Source: Cellulomonas fengjieae (GTDB taxonomy: Bacteria > Actinomycetota > Actinomycetes > Actinomycetales > Cellulomonadaceae). From it: a stretch of 64,000 bases of DNA. A model generated the notes under the pieces. The model was not told the DNA's origin. It made no database searches and was given only the letters and a program-made list of their open reading frames with translations. The DNA lies in assembly GCF_018388465.1 (NCBI RefSeq), contig NZ_CP074404.1:1488001-1552000 (forward strand), written 5' to 3'. This document shows positions 43,125-53,021 of this stretch, one piece after another. A program made the position numbers and the translations under genes. The first letter of the stretch is position 1. Every line of letters begins with the position of its first letter.

Positions 43125-45022
43125 CGACTCCGGCCGCTCGCCCGCGTGCCCGCTCGGCGGCGCCCGTCCGGCCGGCAGCGGGGAACCGTGCCGTCGGGGC
43201 GACCGCGCCGCGCCAGCGCTCCGCGGCCGGACCGCGCACCGCCGTCGCCCCCGGCGCGCCCGGCACGCGCGGCGGACCACCAGCCGGACCGGTGCAGCCG
43301 GGGTCGCGCCGTCGGATGGCCTTCCTGACCGCGATGGTGGTGCTGGCGCTCGCCGTCTTCGGTGGGCGCCTGGTCTACGTCCAGGGGCTGCGCGGAGCGG
43401 CCATCGCGGAGGACGCGCGCAACTCGCGTCTCACGTCCGTGACGCTGCTGGGCAGCCGCGGCGAGATCACGGACGCGTCCGGCATGCCGCTCGCCACGTC
43501 GGTGGAGCGCTACGACATTTCCGTCAACCAGCGGCTCGTCGCCAAGTTCAAGGGCACGGCGAACCCGCCCCTCCCGGCCGGCGCGGCGGGCGTCGCCGCG
43601 ACGCTCGCACCGCTGCTGGACATGAACGCGGCGGAGCTCGGAGGGCTGCTGGTCGGTGACCGGTCGTTCGTGTACATCCGCAAGGGCGTGCTGCCCGCGG
43701 TCGCGCGCGAGATCCGCAAGCTCGGGCTCAACGGCGTCAACGTCGACCGGGTCGCCGAGCGCGTCTACCCGAACGGCACCCTGGCCGGCAACGTCGTCGG
43801 GTTCGTCAACTCCAACGGGATCGGGCTCGCCGGCCTCGAGGCGTCGCTCGACGACCGGCTCCGCGGGACCCCGGGCAGCGAGACGTACGAGCGCGGCCGC
43901 AAGGGCCAGGTGATCCCCGGGGGCTACTCCGAGGACGACCCGGCGCGGCCCGGCGACTCGGTGCAGCTCACGCTGCTGTCCGACGTGCAGTGGAAGGCGC
44001 AGTCCGCGCTCGACGCGCAGGTAGCGGCCACGGGGTCGTCGTCCGGCTCGCTGATCGTCATGGACACCAGGACGGGGGAGGTCTACGCCCTCGCCGACTC
44101 GGGCTCGGTCGACCCGAACAAGCCCGGGGAGGCGTCGGGCTCCCTGTCGAGCGCCGTCTCCGACGTCTTCGAGCCCGGCTCGACCGGCAAGGTCATCACG
44201 ATGGCCGCGATCCTCGACAACAAGATCGCCGACCCGCTGACGCCGTGGGAGGTGCCGTACACGTACTCGCCCGACGGGAAGGAGACGTTCAAGGACTCGC
44301 ACGAGCACGGTCTGCTGCGCCTGACCACGACCGGTGTCCTGGCCGAGTCCTCCAACACCGGCACCGTGATGATCGGGCAGCACCTGCCGGTGCAGACCCG
44401 GTACGACTACCTGCAGAAGTTCGGTTTCGGCAGCAGGACCGGCATCGAGATGTCGGGGGAGTCGAAGGGCATCCTGCACCCGGTCGACGACTGGCAGCGG
44501 CGGGACAAGTACGCGGTCCTGTTCGGCCAGGCCGTGTCGGTGACCGCCCTGCAGGCCACGCAGGTGTTCGCGACCATCGCCAACGGCGGCGTCCGGGTCC
44601 AGCCGCACATCGTCAAGGGCTGGACCTCGCCCGAGGGCGTCTACACCCCCGCGCCTGCCGCCGCCTCGACGCAGGTGGTGTCCCCGGAGACCGCCGAGAC
44701 CGTGCTCACCATGATGCAGAGCGTGGTCGACGACGGCACCGGCTCCCACGCCGCGATCCCCGGCTACCAGGTGGCCGGCAAGACCGGCACGGCGCAGAAC
44801 TGGGTCGGCGGGGTGCAGGGCATCACGGCGTCGTTCATCGGCGTCGCGCCGGCCGACGACCCGCGGATCGCCGTGGCCGTGATCCTGCACAACCCGAAGA
44901 GCTCGGAGTTCGGCGGCGTGGTCGCCGCACCCGTGTTCAGCGACGTGGCCGGCTACACGCTCAGCGAGCTCGGCGTGGCCCCGTCGGGCACGTCGGGGAC
45001 GCTGTTCCCGACGACGTGGTGA
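43121..45022 (+). CDS. ftsI: Septal peptidoglycan transpeptidase FtsI (PBP3)
   Basis: Class B penicillin-binding protein that cross-links septal wall, 633 residues. Long Pro/Ala/Arg-rich cytoplasmic tail (1-65), one membrane helix (about 67-87), PBP dimerisation domain, then the transpeptidase domain. Catalytic motifs: Ser354 in FEPGSTGK, Ser410-Ser-Asn412, and Lys554-Thr-Gly in AGKTGTAQ. No PASTA domain. ATG 43121 overlaps the ftsL stop. After its stop there is a 49-nt gap with a leaderless promoter for murE. Confidence 0.94.
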   Translation: MTTPAARPRARSAAPVRPAAGNRAVGATAPRQRSAAGPRTAVAPGAPGTRGGPPAGPVQPGSRRRMAFLTAMVVLALAVFGGRLVYVQGLRGAAIAEDARNSRLTSVTLLGSRGEITDASGMPLATSVERYDISVNQRLVAKFKGTANPPLPAGAAGVAATLAPLLDMNAAELGGLLVGDRSFVYIRKGVLPAVAREIRKLGLNGVNVDRVAERVYPNGTLAGNVVGFVNSNGIGLAGLEASLDDRLRGTPGSETYERGRKGQVIPGGYSEDDPARPGDSVQLTLLSDVQWKAQSALDAQVAATGSSSGSLIVMDTRTGEVYALADSGSVDPNKPGEASGSLSSAVSDVFEPGSTGKVITMAAILDNKIADPLTPWEVPYTYSPDGKETFKDSHEHGLLRLTTTGVLAESSNTGTVMIGQHLPVQTRYDYLQKFGFGSRTGIEMSGESKGILHPVDDWQRRDKYAVLFGQAVSVTALQATQVFATIANGGVRVQPHIVKGWTSPEGVYTPAPAAASTQVVSPETAETVLTMMQSVVDDGTGSHAAIPGYQVAGKTGTAQNWVGGVQGITASFIGVAPADDPRIAVAVILHNPKSSEFGGVVAAPVFSDVAGYTLSELGVAPSGTSGTLFPTTW

Positions 45023-45059
45023 CCGGCCCGGACCTGCCGTCCGGACGCCCGGTCCGGGG

Positions 45060-45065
45060 TAGATT
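45060..45065 (+). promoter_or_regulatory. -10 element of murE, leaderless
   Basis: TAGATT with 6 nt before the murE ATG at 45072. It divides the dcw cluster into at least two transcription units. Confidence 0.6.
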
Positions 45066-45071
45066 CTCCCC

Positions 45072-46649
45072 ATGACGACCCCCGCCCGGATGCGCCCGAC
45101 GCGTCCCGCGGCCCATCGGGTCGCCGACCTCGTCCGGACGTTCCACCTGGTCACCCACGGTGCGCCGGTGCCGTCCGACGCCGTGCTCACCGGTGTGAGC
45201 CTCGCCAGCAACGACGTGTCGCCCGGTGACGTGTTCGTCGCCGTGACCGGTCTCACGGTGCACGGGGCCTCCTACGCCGAGCAGGCGGTCGACGCGGGTG
45301 CTGTGGCGGTCCTCACGGACGAGGCCGGGCTCGCGCTGCTGGAGTCGTCGGGACTCGCTGCGCGCGTCCCGGTGCTCGTCGGTGCGGCCCCCCGCGCGCT
45401 CGCCGGACCGGTGGCCGCCTGGGCGCACGACGCCCCGGGCGAGCGGCTGGTCACCGTCGGGGTCACCGGCACCAACGGCAAGACCACCACCACCTACTTC
45501 CTGGACGCAGCCCTGCGGGCCGCGCACACGACCACGGCCGTGCTCGGCACCGTCGAGCTCCGCATCGGCGAGGACGCCGTCGAGAGCCCGCGCACGACCG
45601 TGGAGGCGCCCGCGCTGCAGGCGATCCTCGCGCTGGCCGTCGAGCGGGGCGCGACCGCGCTCGCCATGGAGGTCTCGTCGCACGCGCTCGCCCTCGGCCG
45701 GGTGGGCGGGCTCACCTTCGACGTCGTCGGGTTCACCAACCTGCAGCGCGACCACCTCGACTTCCACGGCGACATGGAGGGCTACTTCCGCGACAAGTCG
45801 CGGCTCTTCGCCTCCGGCCAGGCCCGCCGTGGCGTGGTCGTGGTGGACGACGAGTGGGGTCGTCGGCTCGTCGCCGAGTCGCCGATACCCGTGGAGTCCG
45901 TCGCCACGCACGTCGGCGCCCCCGAGGCCGCGGACGCCGACTGGGCGGTCGTCGCGGCCGACATCGGTCTCGACGGCGTCGGGTCGACGTTCACGCTGCG
46001 CGGCCCCGACGGCACGCTGCACACCGCTGCGAGCCCGCTGCCGGGCAAGGTCAACGTCTCCAACGCGGCGCTGGCGATCGTCCTGGCGCACGCCGCCGGG
46101 GTCGACCTGGACACCGCGATCGGTGCCGTGGCCACCGCGCACGAGATCCCGGGCCGGATGGAGCGCGTCATCGAGCGAGGCGAGGGCTTCCCCCTGGCCA
46201 TCGTCGACTACGCCCACACGCCTGACGCCCTCGTCCTGGCGCTGGACGCGGTCCGCCCGATCACACCGGGCCGGCTCGTCATCGTGTTCGGCTCGGACGG
46301 CGACCGGGACCAGGGCAAGCGCCCCCTCATGGGCGAGATCGCCGCGCGGCTCGCGGACGTGATCGTCGTCACCGACGAGAACCCCCGTTCCGAGGAGCCG
46401 GCGGCCATCCGGTCCGCCATCCTCGAGGGGGTCCGGTCGGTGCGACCGGACCTGGTCGACGTGCACGAGGCCTCGAGCCGGGCGCAGGCCATCCGAGACG
46501 CCCTCGCCCTCGCCCACGAGCAGGACACCGTGATCATCACGGGCAAGGGTCACGAGCCCACTCAGGAGATCGCAGGCGTGTTCCACCGGTACAACGACCG
46601 CGACGTGCTGCTCGCAGCGCGCGTCGAGCGACAGGGGCAGCAGGCGTGA
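45072..46649 (+). CDS. murE: UDP-MurNAc-L-Ala-D-Glu ligase MurE (probably L-ornithine or other diamino acid)
   Basis: Adds the third amino acid of the peptidoglycan stem peptide. 525 residues; P-loop VTGTNGKTTTT 131-141; carbamylated-Lys region in YFRDKSRLF; the C-terminal ligase domain. The specificity loop reads Glu436-Asn-Pro-Arg439 (TDENPRSEEP). mDAP-adding enzymes have Asp-Asn-Pro-Arg there, so the substrate may differ; Cellulomonas walls are of the L-ornithine type. mDAP cannot be excluded from a conservative Asp-Glu change. Probably leaderless; overlaps murF by 4 nt. Confidence 0.92.
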   Translation: MTTPARMRPTRPAAHRVADLVRTFHLVTHGAPVPSDAVLTGVSLASNDVSPGDVFVAVTGLTVHGASYAEQAVDAGAVAVLTDEAGLALLESSGLAARVPVLVGAAPRALAGPVAAWAHDAPGERLVTVGVTGTNGKTTTTYFLDAALRAAHTTTAVLGTVELRIGEDAVESPRTTVEAPALQAILALAVERGATALAMEVSSHALALGRVGGLTFDVVGFTNLQRDHLDFHGDMEGYFRDKSRLFASGQARRGVVVVDDEWGRRLVAESPIPVESVATHVGAPEAADADWAVVAADIGLDGVGSTFTLRGPDGTLHTAASPLPGKVNVSNAALAIVLAHAAGVDLDTAIGAVATAHEIPGRMERVIERGEGFPLAIVDYAHTPDALVLALDAVRPITPGRLVIVFGSDGDRDQGKRPLMGEIAARLADVIVVTDENPRSEEPAAIRSAILEGVRSVRPDLVDVHEASSRAQAIRDALALAHEQDTVIITGKGHEPTQEIAGVFHRYNDRDVLLAARVERQGQQA

Positions 46650-48100
46650 TCGCGCTCACGGCGGCCGAGATCGCGGCCGCGACGGGTGGCGTGCTGCGTG
46701 GCGCCGCGGCGACGGACCCGGCGCTCGTCGTCAGCGGACCCGTCGTGGTGGACTCCCGCGAGGAGGTCACCGGCGGGCTGTTCGTGGCCCTGCCCGGAGA
46801 GCACGTGGACGGCCACGACTACGCGGCCGCCGCCGTCGCCGGTGGGGCCGCTCTGGTCCTCGCTGCGCGCGACGTCGTCGCACCGGACGGGGCCGTGGTG
46901 CCGAGCGTCGTGGTGACGGACGTCGAGCGGGCGCTCGGCGACCTGGCCCGGGCGGTGCTGGAGCGGCTCCGCGAGGCGGCGCTCGAGCCGGGCGGCAGCG
47001 GGCTGAAGGTCGTCGGCATCACCGGCTCGGTCGGCAAGACGACGACGAAGGACCTGCTGGCGCAGCTGTGCGGCAGCGTCGGCCCGACGGTCGCGCCCGT
47101 ACGGTCGTTCAACAACGAGATCGGCCTGCCGCTGACGGTCCTGCGCGCCGACGAGTGGACGCGGTTCCTCGTCCTCGAGATGGGTGCGAGCGGCCCCGGC
47201 CACCTCACCTACCTGACCGACATCGCTCCCCCCGACGTCGCCGTCGTGCTCATCGTCGGCCACGCGCACCTGGGCGGCTTCGGCGGCGGCATCGACGCCG
47301 TGGCGGTCGCCAAGTCCGAGATCGTGCGGGGCCTGCTGCCGGACGGGGTCGCCGTGCTGAACGCCGACGACCCGCGGGTGTCCGCGATGGCCGCGCTGGC
47401 GCCCGGAGACGTCGTCACCTTCGGCGCCGCCCCGCAGTCCACGGTCGGCGTCCGGGACGTCCGGCTGGACCGGGCCGGGCGCGCGACGTTCACGCTCGTG
47501 CACCGCGGGGACACGGAGCGCACCGTGCAGGTCACGCTGCGCCTGGTCGGCGAGCACCACGTGCACAACGCGCTCGCCGCCGCGGCCGCCGCCCTGGCGG
47601 TCGGGCTGGACCTGGACCAGGTGGCGGCCGGGCTCGCCGCCGCGGACGCGCTCAGCCCGCACCGCATGCACGTGGTCGACCGCCCCGACGGTGTCACGAT
47701 CATCGACGACTCCTACAACGCCAACCCGGACTCCATGCGCGCCGCGCTCAAGGCCCTCGCGGTGCTGGCGGGCCGGGACCGGCGCTCGATCGCGGTGCTC
47801 GGCGAGATGCTCGAGCTGGGCTCCGGCGCGCGGGAGGCGCACGACGCCATCGGCCGTCTCTGCGTCCGGCTCAACATCGGCCTCACCATCGCGGTCGGGG
47901 ACGGGGCGCGCGCGATCCGCGACGGCGCCAACCACGAGGGCTCGTGGGGCGACGAGGTCGTCCTGGCCGACGACCTCGACGTGGCGACGGCGTTCCTCGA
48001 GAGCGAGCTGCGACCGGGTGACGTGGTGCTGGTGAAGTCGTCGTACGGTGCCGGGCTGTGGCGTCTCGGTGACGTGCTCACCGAAGGGGCGACCGCGTGA
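46646..48100 (+). CDS. murF: UDP-MurNAc-tripeptide--D-alanyl-D-alanine ligase MurF
   Basis: Adds the D-Ala-D-Ala dipeptide to complete UDP-MurNAc-pentapeptide. 484 residues, three Mur ligase domains: N-terminal [13 protein letters not shown]-loop [15 protein letters not shown] near 128-142, [12 protein letters not shown], and C-terminal [18 protein letters not shown] 46646 and the stop overlap murE and mraY by 4 nt each, so translation is coupled. Confidence 0.95.
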   Translation: MIALTAAEIAAATGGVLRGAAATDPALVVSGPVVVDSREEVTGGLFVALPGEHVDGHDYAAAAVAGGAALVLAARDVVAPDGAVVPSVVVTDVERALGDLARAVLERLREAALEPGGSGLKVVGITGSVGKTTTKDLLAQLCGSVGPTVAPVRSFNNEIGLPLTVLRADEWTRFLVLEMGASGPGHLTYLTDIAPPDVAVVLIVGHAHLGGFGGGIDAVAVAKSEIVRGLLPDGVAVLNADDPRVSAMAALAPGDVVTFGAAPQSTVGVRDVRLDRAGRATFTLVHRGDTERTVQVTLRLVGEHHVHNALAAAAAALAVGLDLDQVAAGLAAADALSPHRMHVVDRPDGVTIIDDSYNANPDSMRAALKALAVLAGRDRRSIAVLGEMLELGSGAREAHDAIGRLCVRLNIGLTIAVGDGARAIRDGANHEGSWGDEVVLADDLDVATAFLESELRPGDVVLVKSSYGAGLWRLGDVLTEGATA

Positions 48101-49179
48101 TCGCCGTCCTGATCTCCGGTGGGCTCGCGATGCTCATCGCGCTGCTCGGCACGCCGCTGTTCATCCGCTTCCTCGTGCACAAGCAGTACGGCCAGTTCAT
48201 CCGGCAGGACGGTCCGACGGCGCACTTCACCAAGCGCGGCACGCCGACCATGGGCGGCGTCGTCATCATCGGCGCCACGCTGCTCGGCTGGGTCGGCGGG
48301 CTGATCGCCACAGGCACGCCGCCGAGCGCCTCGGCGGTGCTCGTGCTGTTCCTCATGACCGGCCTGGGCGTGGTCGGCTTCCTGGACGACTTCATCAAGA
48401 TCTCGCGGCAGCGCAGCCTCGGCCTGTCCGCCCGCTGGAAGATCGTCGGACAGGGGGTCGTCGGCGTCACCTTCGCGGTGGCCGCCCTGCAGTTCCCCAA
48501 CGACAAGTTCCGGACGCCGGCGTCGACGAGGATCTCGTTCATCCGGGACACCAACCTGGACCTCGCGTTCTGGGGCACGACGCTCGGCATCATCTTGTTC
48601 GTCATCTGGGCCAACTTCCTCATCACCGCGTGGTCCAACGCCGTGAACCTCACCGACGGGCTCGACGGCCTGGCCACGGGCGTCTCGCTCATCGTCTTCG
48701 GTGCCTACGTCATCGTCGGCGTGTGGCAGTTCAACCAGAGCTGCCAGTTCCTGGCGAGCGCCGGTCCGCGCTGCTACGAGACCCGTGACCCGCTGGACCT
48801 CGCGGTGGTCGCGGCCGCCATCACGGGCGCGTGCTTCGGCTTCCTGTGGTGGAACGCCAGCCCGGCGAAGATCTTCATGGGAGACACCGGCTCGCTGGCC
48901 CTCGGCGGCGCGCTGGCCGGCCTGTCCATCCTGTCGCGGACCGAGATCCTCGCCGCGATCATCGGCGGGCTGTTCGTGCTCGTCGTGCTCTCGGACGTGA
49001 TCCAGATCGGCTTCTTCAAGATGACCGGTAAGCGGGTCTTCAAGATGGCACCGCTGCATCATCATTTCGAGCTGTCGGGCTGGGGCGAGGTCACGATCGT
49101 CATCCGGTTCTGGATCATCGCCGGCCTGTTCGTCGCGCTCGGCGTCGGGATCTTCTACGCCGAGTGGGTGGCCGGGTAG
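48097..49179 (+). CDS. mraY: Phospho-N-acetylmuramoyl-pentapeptide transferase MraY
   Basis: Makes lipid I from UDP-MurNAc-pentapeptide and undecaprenyl phosphate in the cytoplasmic membrane. 360 residues, ten hydrophobic segments. Conserved: [18 protein letters not shown] (catalytic Asp pair), [22 protein letters not shown], and the HHHFE histidine cluster. GTG start overlaps the murF stop; the next start codon is immediately after the TAG stop. Confidence 0.96.
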   Translation: MIAVLISGGLAMLIALLGTPLFIRFLVHKQYGQFIRQDGPTAHFTKRGTPTMGGVVIIGATLLGWVGGLIATGTPPSASAVLVLFLMTGLGVVGFLDDFIKISRQRSLGLSARWKIVGQGVVGVTFAVAALQFPNDKFRTPASTRISFIRDTNLDLAFWGTTLGIILFVIWANFLITAWSNAVNLTDGLDGLATGVSLIVFGAYVIVGVWQFNQSCQFLASAGPRCYETRDPLDLAVVAAAITGACFGFLWWNASPAKIFMGDTGSLALGGALAGLSILSRTEILAAIIGGLFVLVVLSDVIQIGFFKMTGKRVFKMAPLHHHFELSGWGEVTIVIRFWIIAGLFVALGVGIFYAEWVAG

Positions 49180-50616
49180 GTGGCCGGGCTCGTGCTGGAA
49201 GGCGCCCTCGTGGTGGTCGCCGGGCTCGGGGTCTCCGGTCGCGCCGCGGCCGAGGTCCTCGCCGCCCAGGGGGCACGGGTCGTCCCGGTCGACGACCACG
49301 CCGACGACGTCATCGACTCCGCGACGCTGCTCGAGGGGACCGTGCTGGACCGCGCGGACCTCGTGGTCGCCTCGCCGGGGCTGCCGCCGCACCATCCGCT
49401 GCTCGCGGCGGCCGCCGACCGCGGCGTGCCCGTGTGGAGCGAGGTCGAGCTCGCCTGGCACGTCCGGGTCGACCGGGCCGAGGGCGGCGGGCCCGCCCCG
49501 TGGCTCGCGGTGACGGGGACCAACGGCAAGACGACGACGGTGGGCATGCTGGAGTCGATCCTCCGGGCGGCGGGGGAGAACGCGCTGGCCGTGGGCAACG
49601 TCGGGACGCCGCTGGTGCTCGCTGCCGTGGACCCGACGCTGGACGTCCTCGCGGTCGAGCTGTCCAGCTTCCAGCTGCACTACACGTCGTCGATGTCGGC
49701 GCAGGCGGCCGCGGTGCTGAACGTGGCGCCGGACCACCTCGACTGGCACGGGTCGCTCGACGCGTACGCGGCCGACAAGGGCCGGATCTTCGAGCGCGCG
49801 CAGGTGGCCTGCGTGTACAACCTGGCCGACCCCGGCACCGAGCACCTGGTCCGGGAGGCGGACGTCGTCGACGGGTGCGTGGCGGTCGGGTTCACGGTGG
49901 GGACGCCGCTGGTGGGCCAGGTCGGTCTGGTCGAGGACGTCCTGGTGGACCGGGGCTTCACCCGGCAGCGCTACACCCACGCGGCCGAGCTGGGGACGCT
50001 GGACGACCTCCAGCAGCTCGCCGGCCCGGACGGCACGGTGCCGCCGCACGTCGTCGCGAACGCGCTCGCCGCGGCCGCCCTGGCGCTCGCGCACGGGGTC
50101 TCCCCGGCGGACGTCCGCGAGGGCCTGCGCGCGTACGGACCCGGCGCGCACCGGCTCGCCACCGTGGCTGTCGTCGACCACGTCGGGTACGTGGACGACT
50201 CCAAGGCGACCAACGCGCATGCTGCCGCGGCTGCCCTCGGGGCGTTCCCGGCGGGCAGCGTCGTGTGGATCGCGGGCGGCCTGGCCAAGGGCGCGCAGTT
50301 CGACGAGCTCGTCGCCGCGCGGCGTGACCGGCTGCGCGCGGTGGTGCTGATCGGCGTCGACCGGTCGCCGCTGCGCGAGGCGCTCGCCCGACACGCACCC
50401 GAGGTCCCCGTGGTCGAGGTCGACGCCGGTGAGACTGGCTCGGTGATGACCAACGCCGTGCTCGAGGCCCGTCGGCTCGCCGCCGGCGCGTCGGACGCCG
50501 AGCCCGTCACGGTGCTGCTCGCCCCCGCCTGCGCGTCGATGGACCAGTTCGCGTCGTACGCCGCACGGGGTGAGGAGTTCGCCGCCGCGGTGCGTGCGCT
50601 CGGCGAGGACGTGTGA
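49180..50616 (+). CDS. murD: UDP-N-acetylmuramoylalanine--D-glutamate ligase MurD
   Basis: Adds D-glutamate to UDP-MurNAc-L-Ala. 478 residues; N-terminal Rossmann domain VVVAGLGVSGRAAAE, P-loop VTGTNGKTTTVGML about 108-121, LNVAPDHLDWHG, and C-terminal DDSKATNAHAAAAAL. GTG 49180 abuts the mraY stop with zero spacing. 19 nt separate it from ftsW. Confidence 0.95.
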   Translation: MAGLVLEGALVVVAGLGVSGRAAAEVLAAQGARVVPVDDHADDVIDSATLLEGTVLDRADLVVASPGLPPHHPLLAAAADRGVPVWSEVELAWHVRVDRAEGGGPAPWLAVTGTNGKTTTVGMLESILRAAGENALAVGNVGTPLVLAAVDPTLDVLAVELSSFQLHYTSSMSAQAAAVLNVAPDHLDWHGSLDAYAADKGRIFERAQVACVYNLADPGTEHLVREADVVDGCVAVGFTVGTPLVGQVGLVEDVLVDRGFTRQRYTHAAELGTLDDLQQLAGPDGTVPPHVVANALAAAALALAHGVSPADVREGLRAYGPGAHRLATVAVVDHVGYVDDSKATNAHAAAAALGAFPAGSVVWIAGGLAKGAQFDELVAARRDRLRAVVLIGVDRSPLREALARHAPEVPVVEVDAGETGSVMTNAVLEARRLAAGASDAEPVTVLLAPACASMDQFASYAARGEEFAAAVRALGEDV

Positions 50617-50635
50617 CGCGCCGGGAGGGGGAGCG

Positions 50636-51883
50636 ATGACGGCCACGGACTCGCGCCCCGACGTGCGCGGCAGCGCGGCGCCCGGCACACCCGGCGGCTC
50701 GCTCCTGGGGCAGTGGAACAGTGCGGTGACCAGCTACTACGTCCTGGTCGGCGCCACGGCGCTGCTGCTGGTGATCGGTCTGGTCATGGTGCTGTCGAGC
50801 TCGAGCGTCGAGTCGCTCGACGACGGCGACTCGCCGTACGCGGTGTTCCTGGACCAGGCGAAGTACGCGCTGATCGGTCTGCCCGTCCTGTTCGGGCTGT
50901 CCCGGATGCCGGTGCGGTTCTTCCAGAAGGTCGCCTGGCCCGCCCTCGGGCTCGCGATCGTGTTCCAGCTCATGGTGTTCGTCCCCGGCCTCGGCTGCGG
51001 GACGGGCGGCAACCGCAACTGGGTGTGCCTGCCCGGCTTCTCGGCGCAGCCGTCGGAGACGATCAAGCTGGCCCTCGCGATCTGGCTCGGTGCGGTGCTG
51101 ACCCGCAAGCTGACGCTGCTGCGCGAGTGGAAGCACGCCCTGATCCCCGCGGTCCCGGTCGCAGGCCTGGCGATCGCGGTCGTGCTCGCCGGTCGCGACC
51201 TGGGTACCGCGCTCGTCCTGATCATGCTCGTCGCCGGGGCGCTGTTCGTCGCCGGGGTGCCCATGCGGATGTTCGGCCTCGCCGGGATCATCGGCGGCGG
51301 TCTCGCGGGCCTGCTCACGGTCACGAGCGACAACCGGACCGACCGGATCAAGAGCTGGCTGTCGGACGAGTGCGACGCCGCCTCGTCCTGCTACCAGACG
51401 CTGCACGGCGGCTGGGGGCTTGCGAGCGGGGGCTGGGGCGGGCTGGGTCTGGGCGAGAGCCGCGAGAAGTGGTCGTACCTGCCCGCCGCGCACAACGACT
51501 TCATCTTCGCGATCCTCGGCGAGGAGCTCGGGCTGATCGGCACGCTGCTCGTCCTCGGCCTGTTCGGGCTGCTCGCCTTCGCCATGATCCGCGTCATCCG
51601 TCGCCACCGGGACCCGTTCGTCCAGATCACCACGGGCGCCATCCTGTGCTGGATCATCGGTCAGGCCCTCGTCAACATCGCGGTCGTCATCGGGCTCGCG
51701 CCGGTCATCGGCATCCCGCTGCCGTTGGTGTCCGCGGGCGGCTCGGCGCTCATCATGACCATGGCGGCCCTCGGGGTGCTGATCGCGTTCGCGCGTTCGG
51801 AGCCGGGCGCGGCCGAGGCGCTGGCCGCCCGGCCGGGCGTCGTCCGGCGCTCGCTCGCCGTCATCGGGCGGTCCCGTGGCTGA
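50636..51883 (+). CDS. ftsW: Septal peptidoglycan glycosyltransferase FtsW
   Basis: SEDS-family polymerase of lipid II working with FtsI. 415 residues with ten membrane helices. Family marks: GGNRNWV with nearby Gln-Pro-Ser-Glu, GRDLGTALVL containing the catalytic Asp region, AAHNDFIFAILGEELGLIG, and IPLPLVSAGGSALI. ATG 50636 has a GGGAGGGGGAG site. A cytoplasmic N-terminal tail of about 35 residues precedes the first helix. It overlaps murG by 8 nt. Confidence 0.94.
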   Translation: MTATDSRPDVRGSAAPGTPGGSLLGQWNSAVTSYYVLVGATALLLVIGLVMVLSSSSVESLDDGDSPYAVFLDQAKYALIGLPVLFGLSRMPVRFFQKVAWPALGLAIVFQLMVFVPGLGCGTGGNRNWVCLPGFSAQPSETIKLALAIWLGAVLTRKLTLLREWKHALIPAVPVAGLAIAVVLAGRDLGTALVLIMLVAGALFVAGVPMRMFGLAGIIGGGLAGLLTVTSDNRTDRIKSWLSDECDAASSCYQTLHGGWGLASGGWGGLGLGESREKWSYLPAAHNDFIFAILGEELGLIGTLLVLGLFGLLAFAMIRVIRRHRDPFVQITTGAILCWIIGQALVNIAVVIGLAPVIGIPLPLVSAGGSALIMTMAALGVLIAFARSEPGAAEALAARPGVVRRSLAVIGRSRG

Positions 51884-53021
51884 CGCGTACCCGGTCCGCA
51901 CCGCGCCCAGCGTGCTGCTCGCCGGCGGAGGCACGGCAGGCCACGTCAACCCGCTGCTCGCCGTCGCCGACGAGCTCGTCCGACGCCGTCCGGGCCTGCT
52001 CATCACGGTGCTCGGCACCACCGAGGGCCTCGAGTCCCGGCTGGTCCCGGAGCACGGCCTCCCGCTCGCCGTCGTCCCCCGGGTGCCGCTCCCGCGACGT
52101 CCCACACCGGACTGGTTCCGGCTGCCGTGGCGGCTGCGGGACGCCGTCCGCGCGGCCGGCACCGCGATCGACGAGTCCGGCGCGCAGGTCGTCGTCGGTT
52201 TCGGCGGCTACGTCGCGACGCCCGCGTACCTCGCCGCCCGGCGCCGGGGCATCCCCGTGGTCATCCACGAGCAGAACGCGCGTCCCGGGCTGGCCAACCG
52301 GCTGGGCGCGCGCTGGGCCCGCTCCGTCGCCGTGACCTTCCCGGGCACCGCGCTTCCCGGGGCGCAGGTCACGGGCCTGCCGCTGCGTGCACCGATCGCG
52401 CGGCTCGTCGAGCAGCGCCTCGCCGACCCGGTGGGAACCCGAGCGGCCGCCGCTGCCGAGCTCGGGCTGGACCCGGACCTCCCGACGCTCCTGGTCTCGG
52501 GCGGCTCCCTCGGCGCGGTCAGCATCAACCGCGCCGTCGCCGGTGCGGCCACCGAGCTGCTGGCCGCGGGCGTCCAGGTGCTGCACCTGACGGGTGCGGG
52601 CAAGGCCGACGCGGTCCGCGCCGCGCTGGCCGGCGTGCCCGGCGCCGAGCGCTACCACGTCCGGGAGTACCTGACCGAGATGCAGCTGGCGCTGGCCGTC
52701 GCCGACGTGGTGGTCGGCCGCTCGGGGGCCGGCACCGTGTGCGAGCAGGCCGCCCTCGGCATCCCCGCCGTCTACGTACCTCTGCCGGTCGGCAACGGCG
52801 AGCAGCGGCTCAACGCGGCGGCCGTGGTCGCCGCCGGCGGGGGGCTCCTGGTCGACGACGCCGACCTCGATCCCGCCTGGATCCGCGCCCACCTGCCCGT
52901 CCTGCTGGTGGGGGAGGCGGCCACGGAGACGCGCGAGCGCATGGGACGCGCCGCCGCGGCCGTGGGCGTCCGCGACGCCGCCGGACGGGTCGCCCGGATG
53001 GTCGAGGAGGAGCTGCCGTGA
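51876..53021 (+). CDS. murG: UDP-GlcNAc--lipid I N-acetylglucosaminyltransferase MurG
   Basis: Converts lipid I to lipid II on the inner membrane face. 381 residues, GT28 two-domain fold. N-terminal LLAGGGTAGHVNPLLAV, VVGFGGYVATPAYLAA, IHEQNARPGLANR, and C-terminal SGGSLGAVSINRAV and GRSGAGTVCEQAALGIPAVYVP with the UDP-GlcNAc-binding Glu. GTG 51876; overlaps ftsW by 8 nt and murC by 4 nt. Confidence 0.96.
   Translation: MADAYPVRTAPSVLLAGGGTAGHVNPLLAVADELVRRRPGLLITVLGTTEGLESRLVPEHGLPLAVVPRVPLPRRPTPDWFRLPWRLRDAVRAAGTAIDESGAQVVVGFGGYVATPAYLAARRRGIPVVIHEQNARPGLANRLGARWARSVAVTFPGTALPGAQVTGLPLRAPIARLVEQRLADPVGTRAAAAAELGLDPDLPTLLVSGGSLGAVSINRAVAGAATELLAAGVQVLHLTGAGKADAVRAALAGVPGAERYHVREYLTEMQLALAVADVVVGRSGAGTVCEQAALGIPAVYVPLPVGNGEQRLNAAAVVAAGGGLLVDDADLDPAWIRAHLPVLLVGEAATETRERMGRAAAAVGVRDAAGRVARMVEEELP

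Noticed and set aside
47713-50688. A 991-residue open frame on the minus strand
   Set aside because: It runs antisense to murF, mraY and murD, is Arg/Asp/His/Pro-rich low-complexity sequence with no domain, and is the usual stop-poor shadow of GC-rich genes. The same applies to the other long antisense frames.
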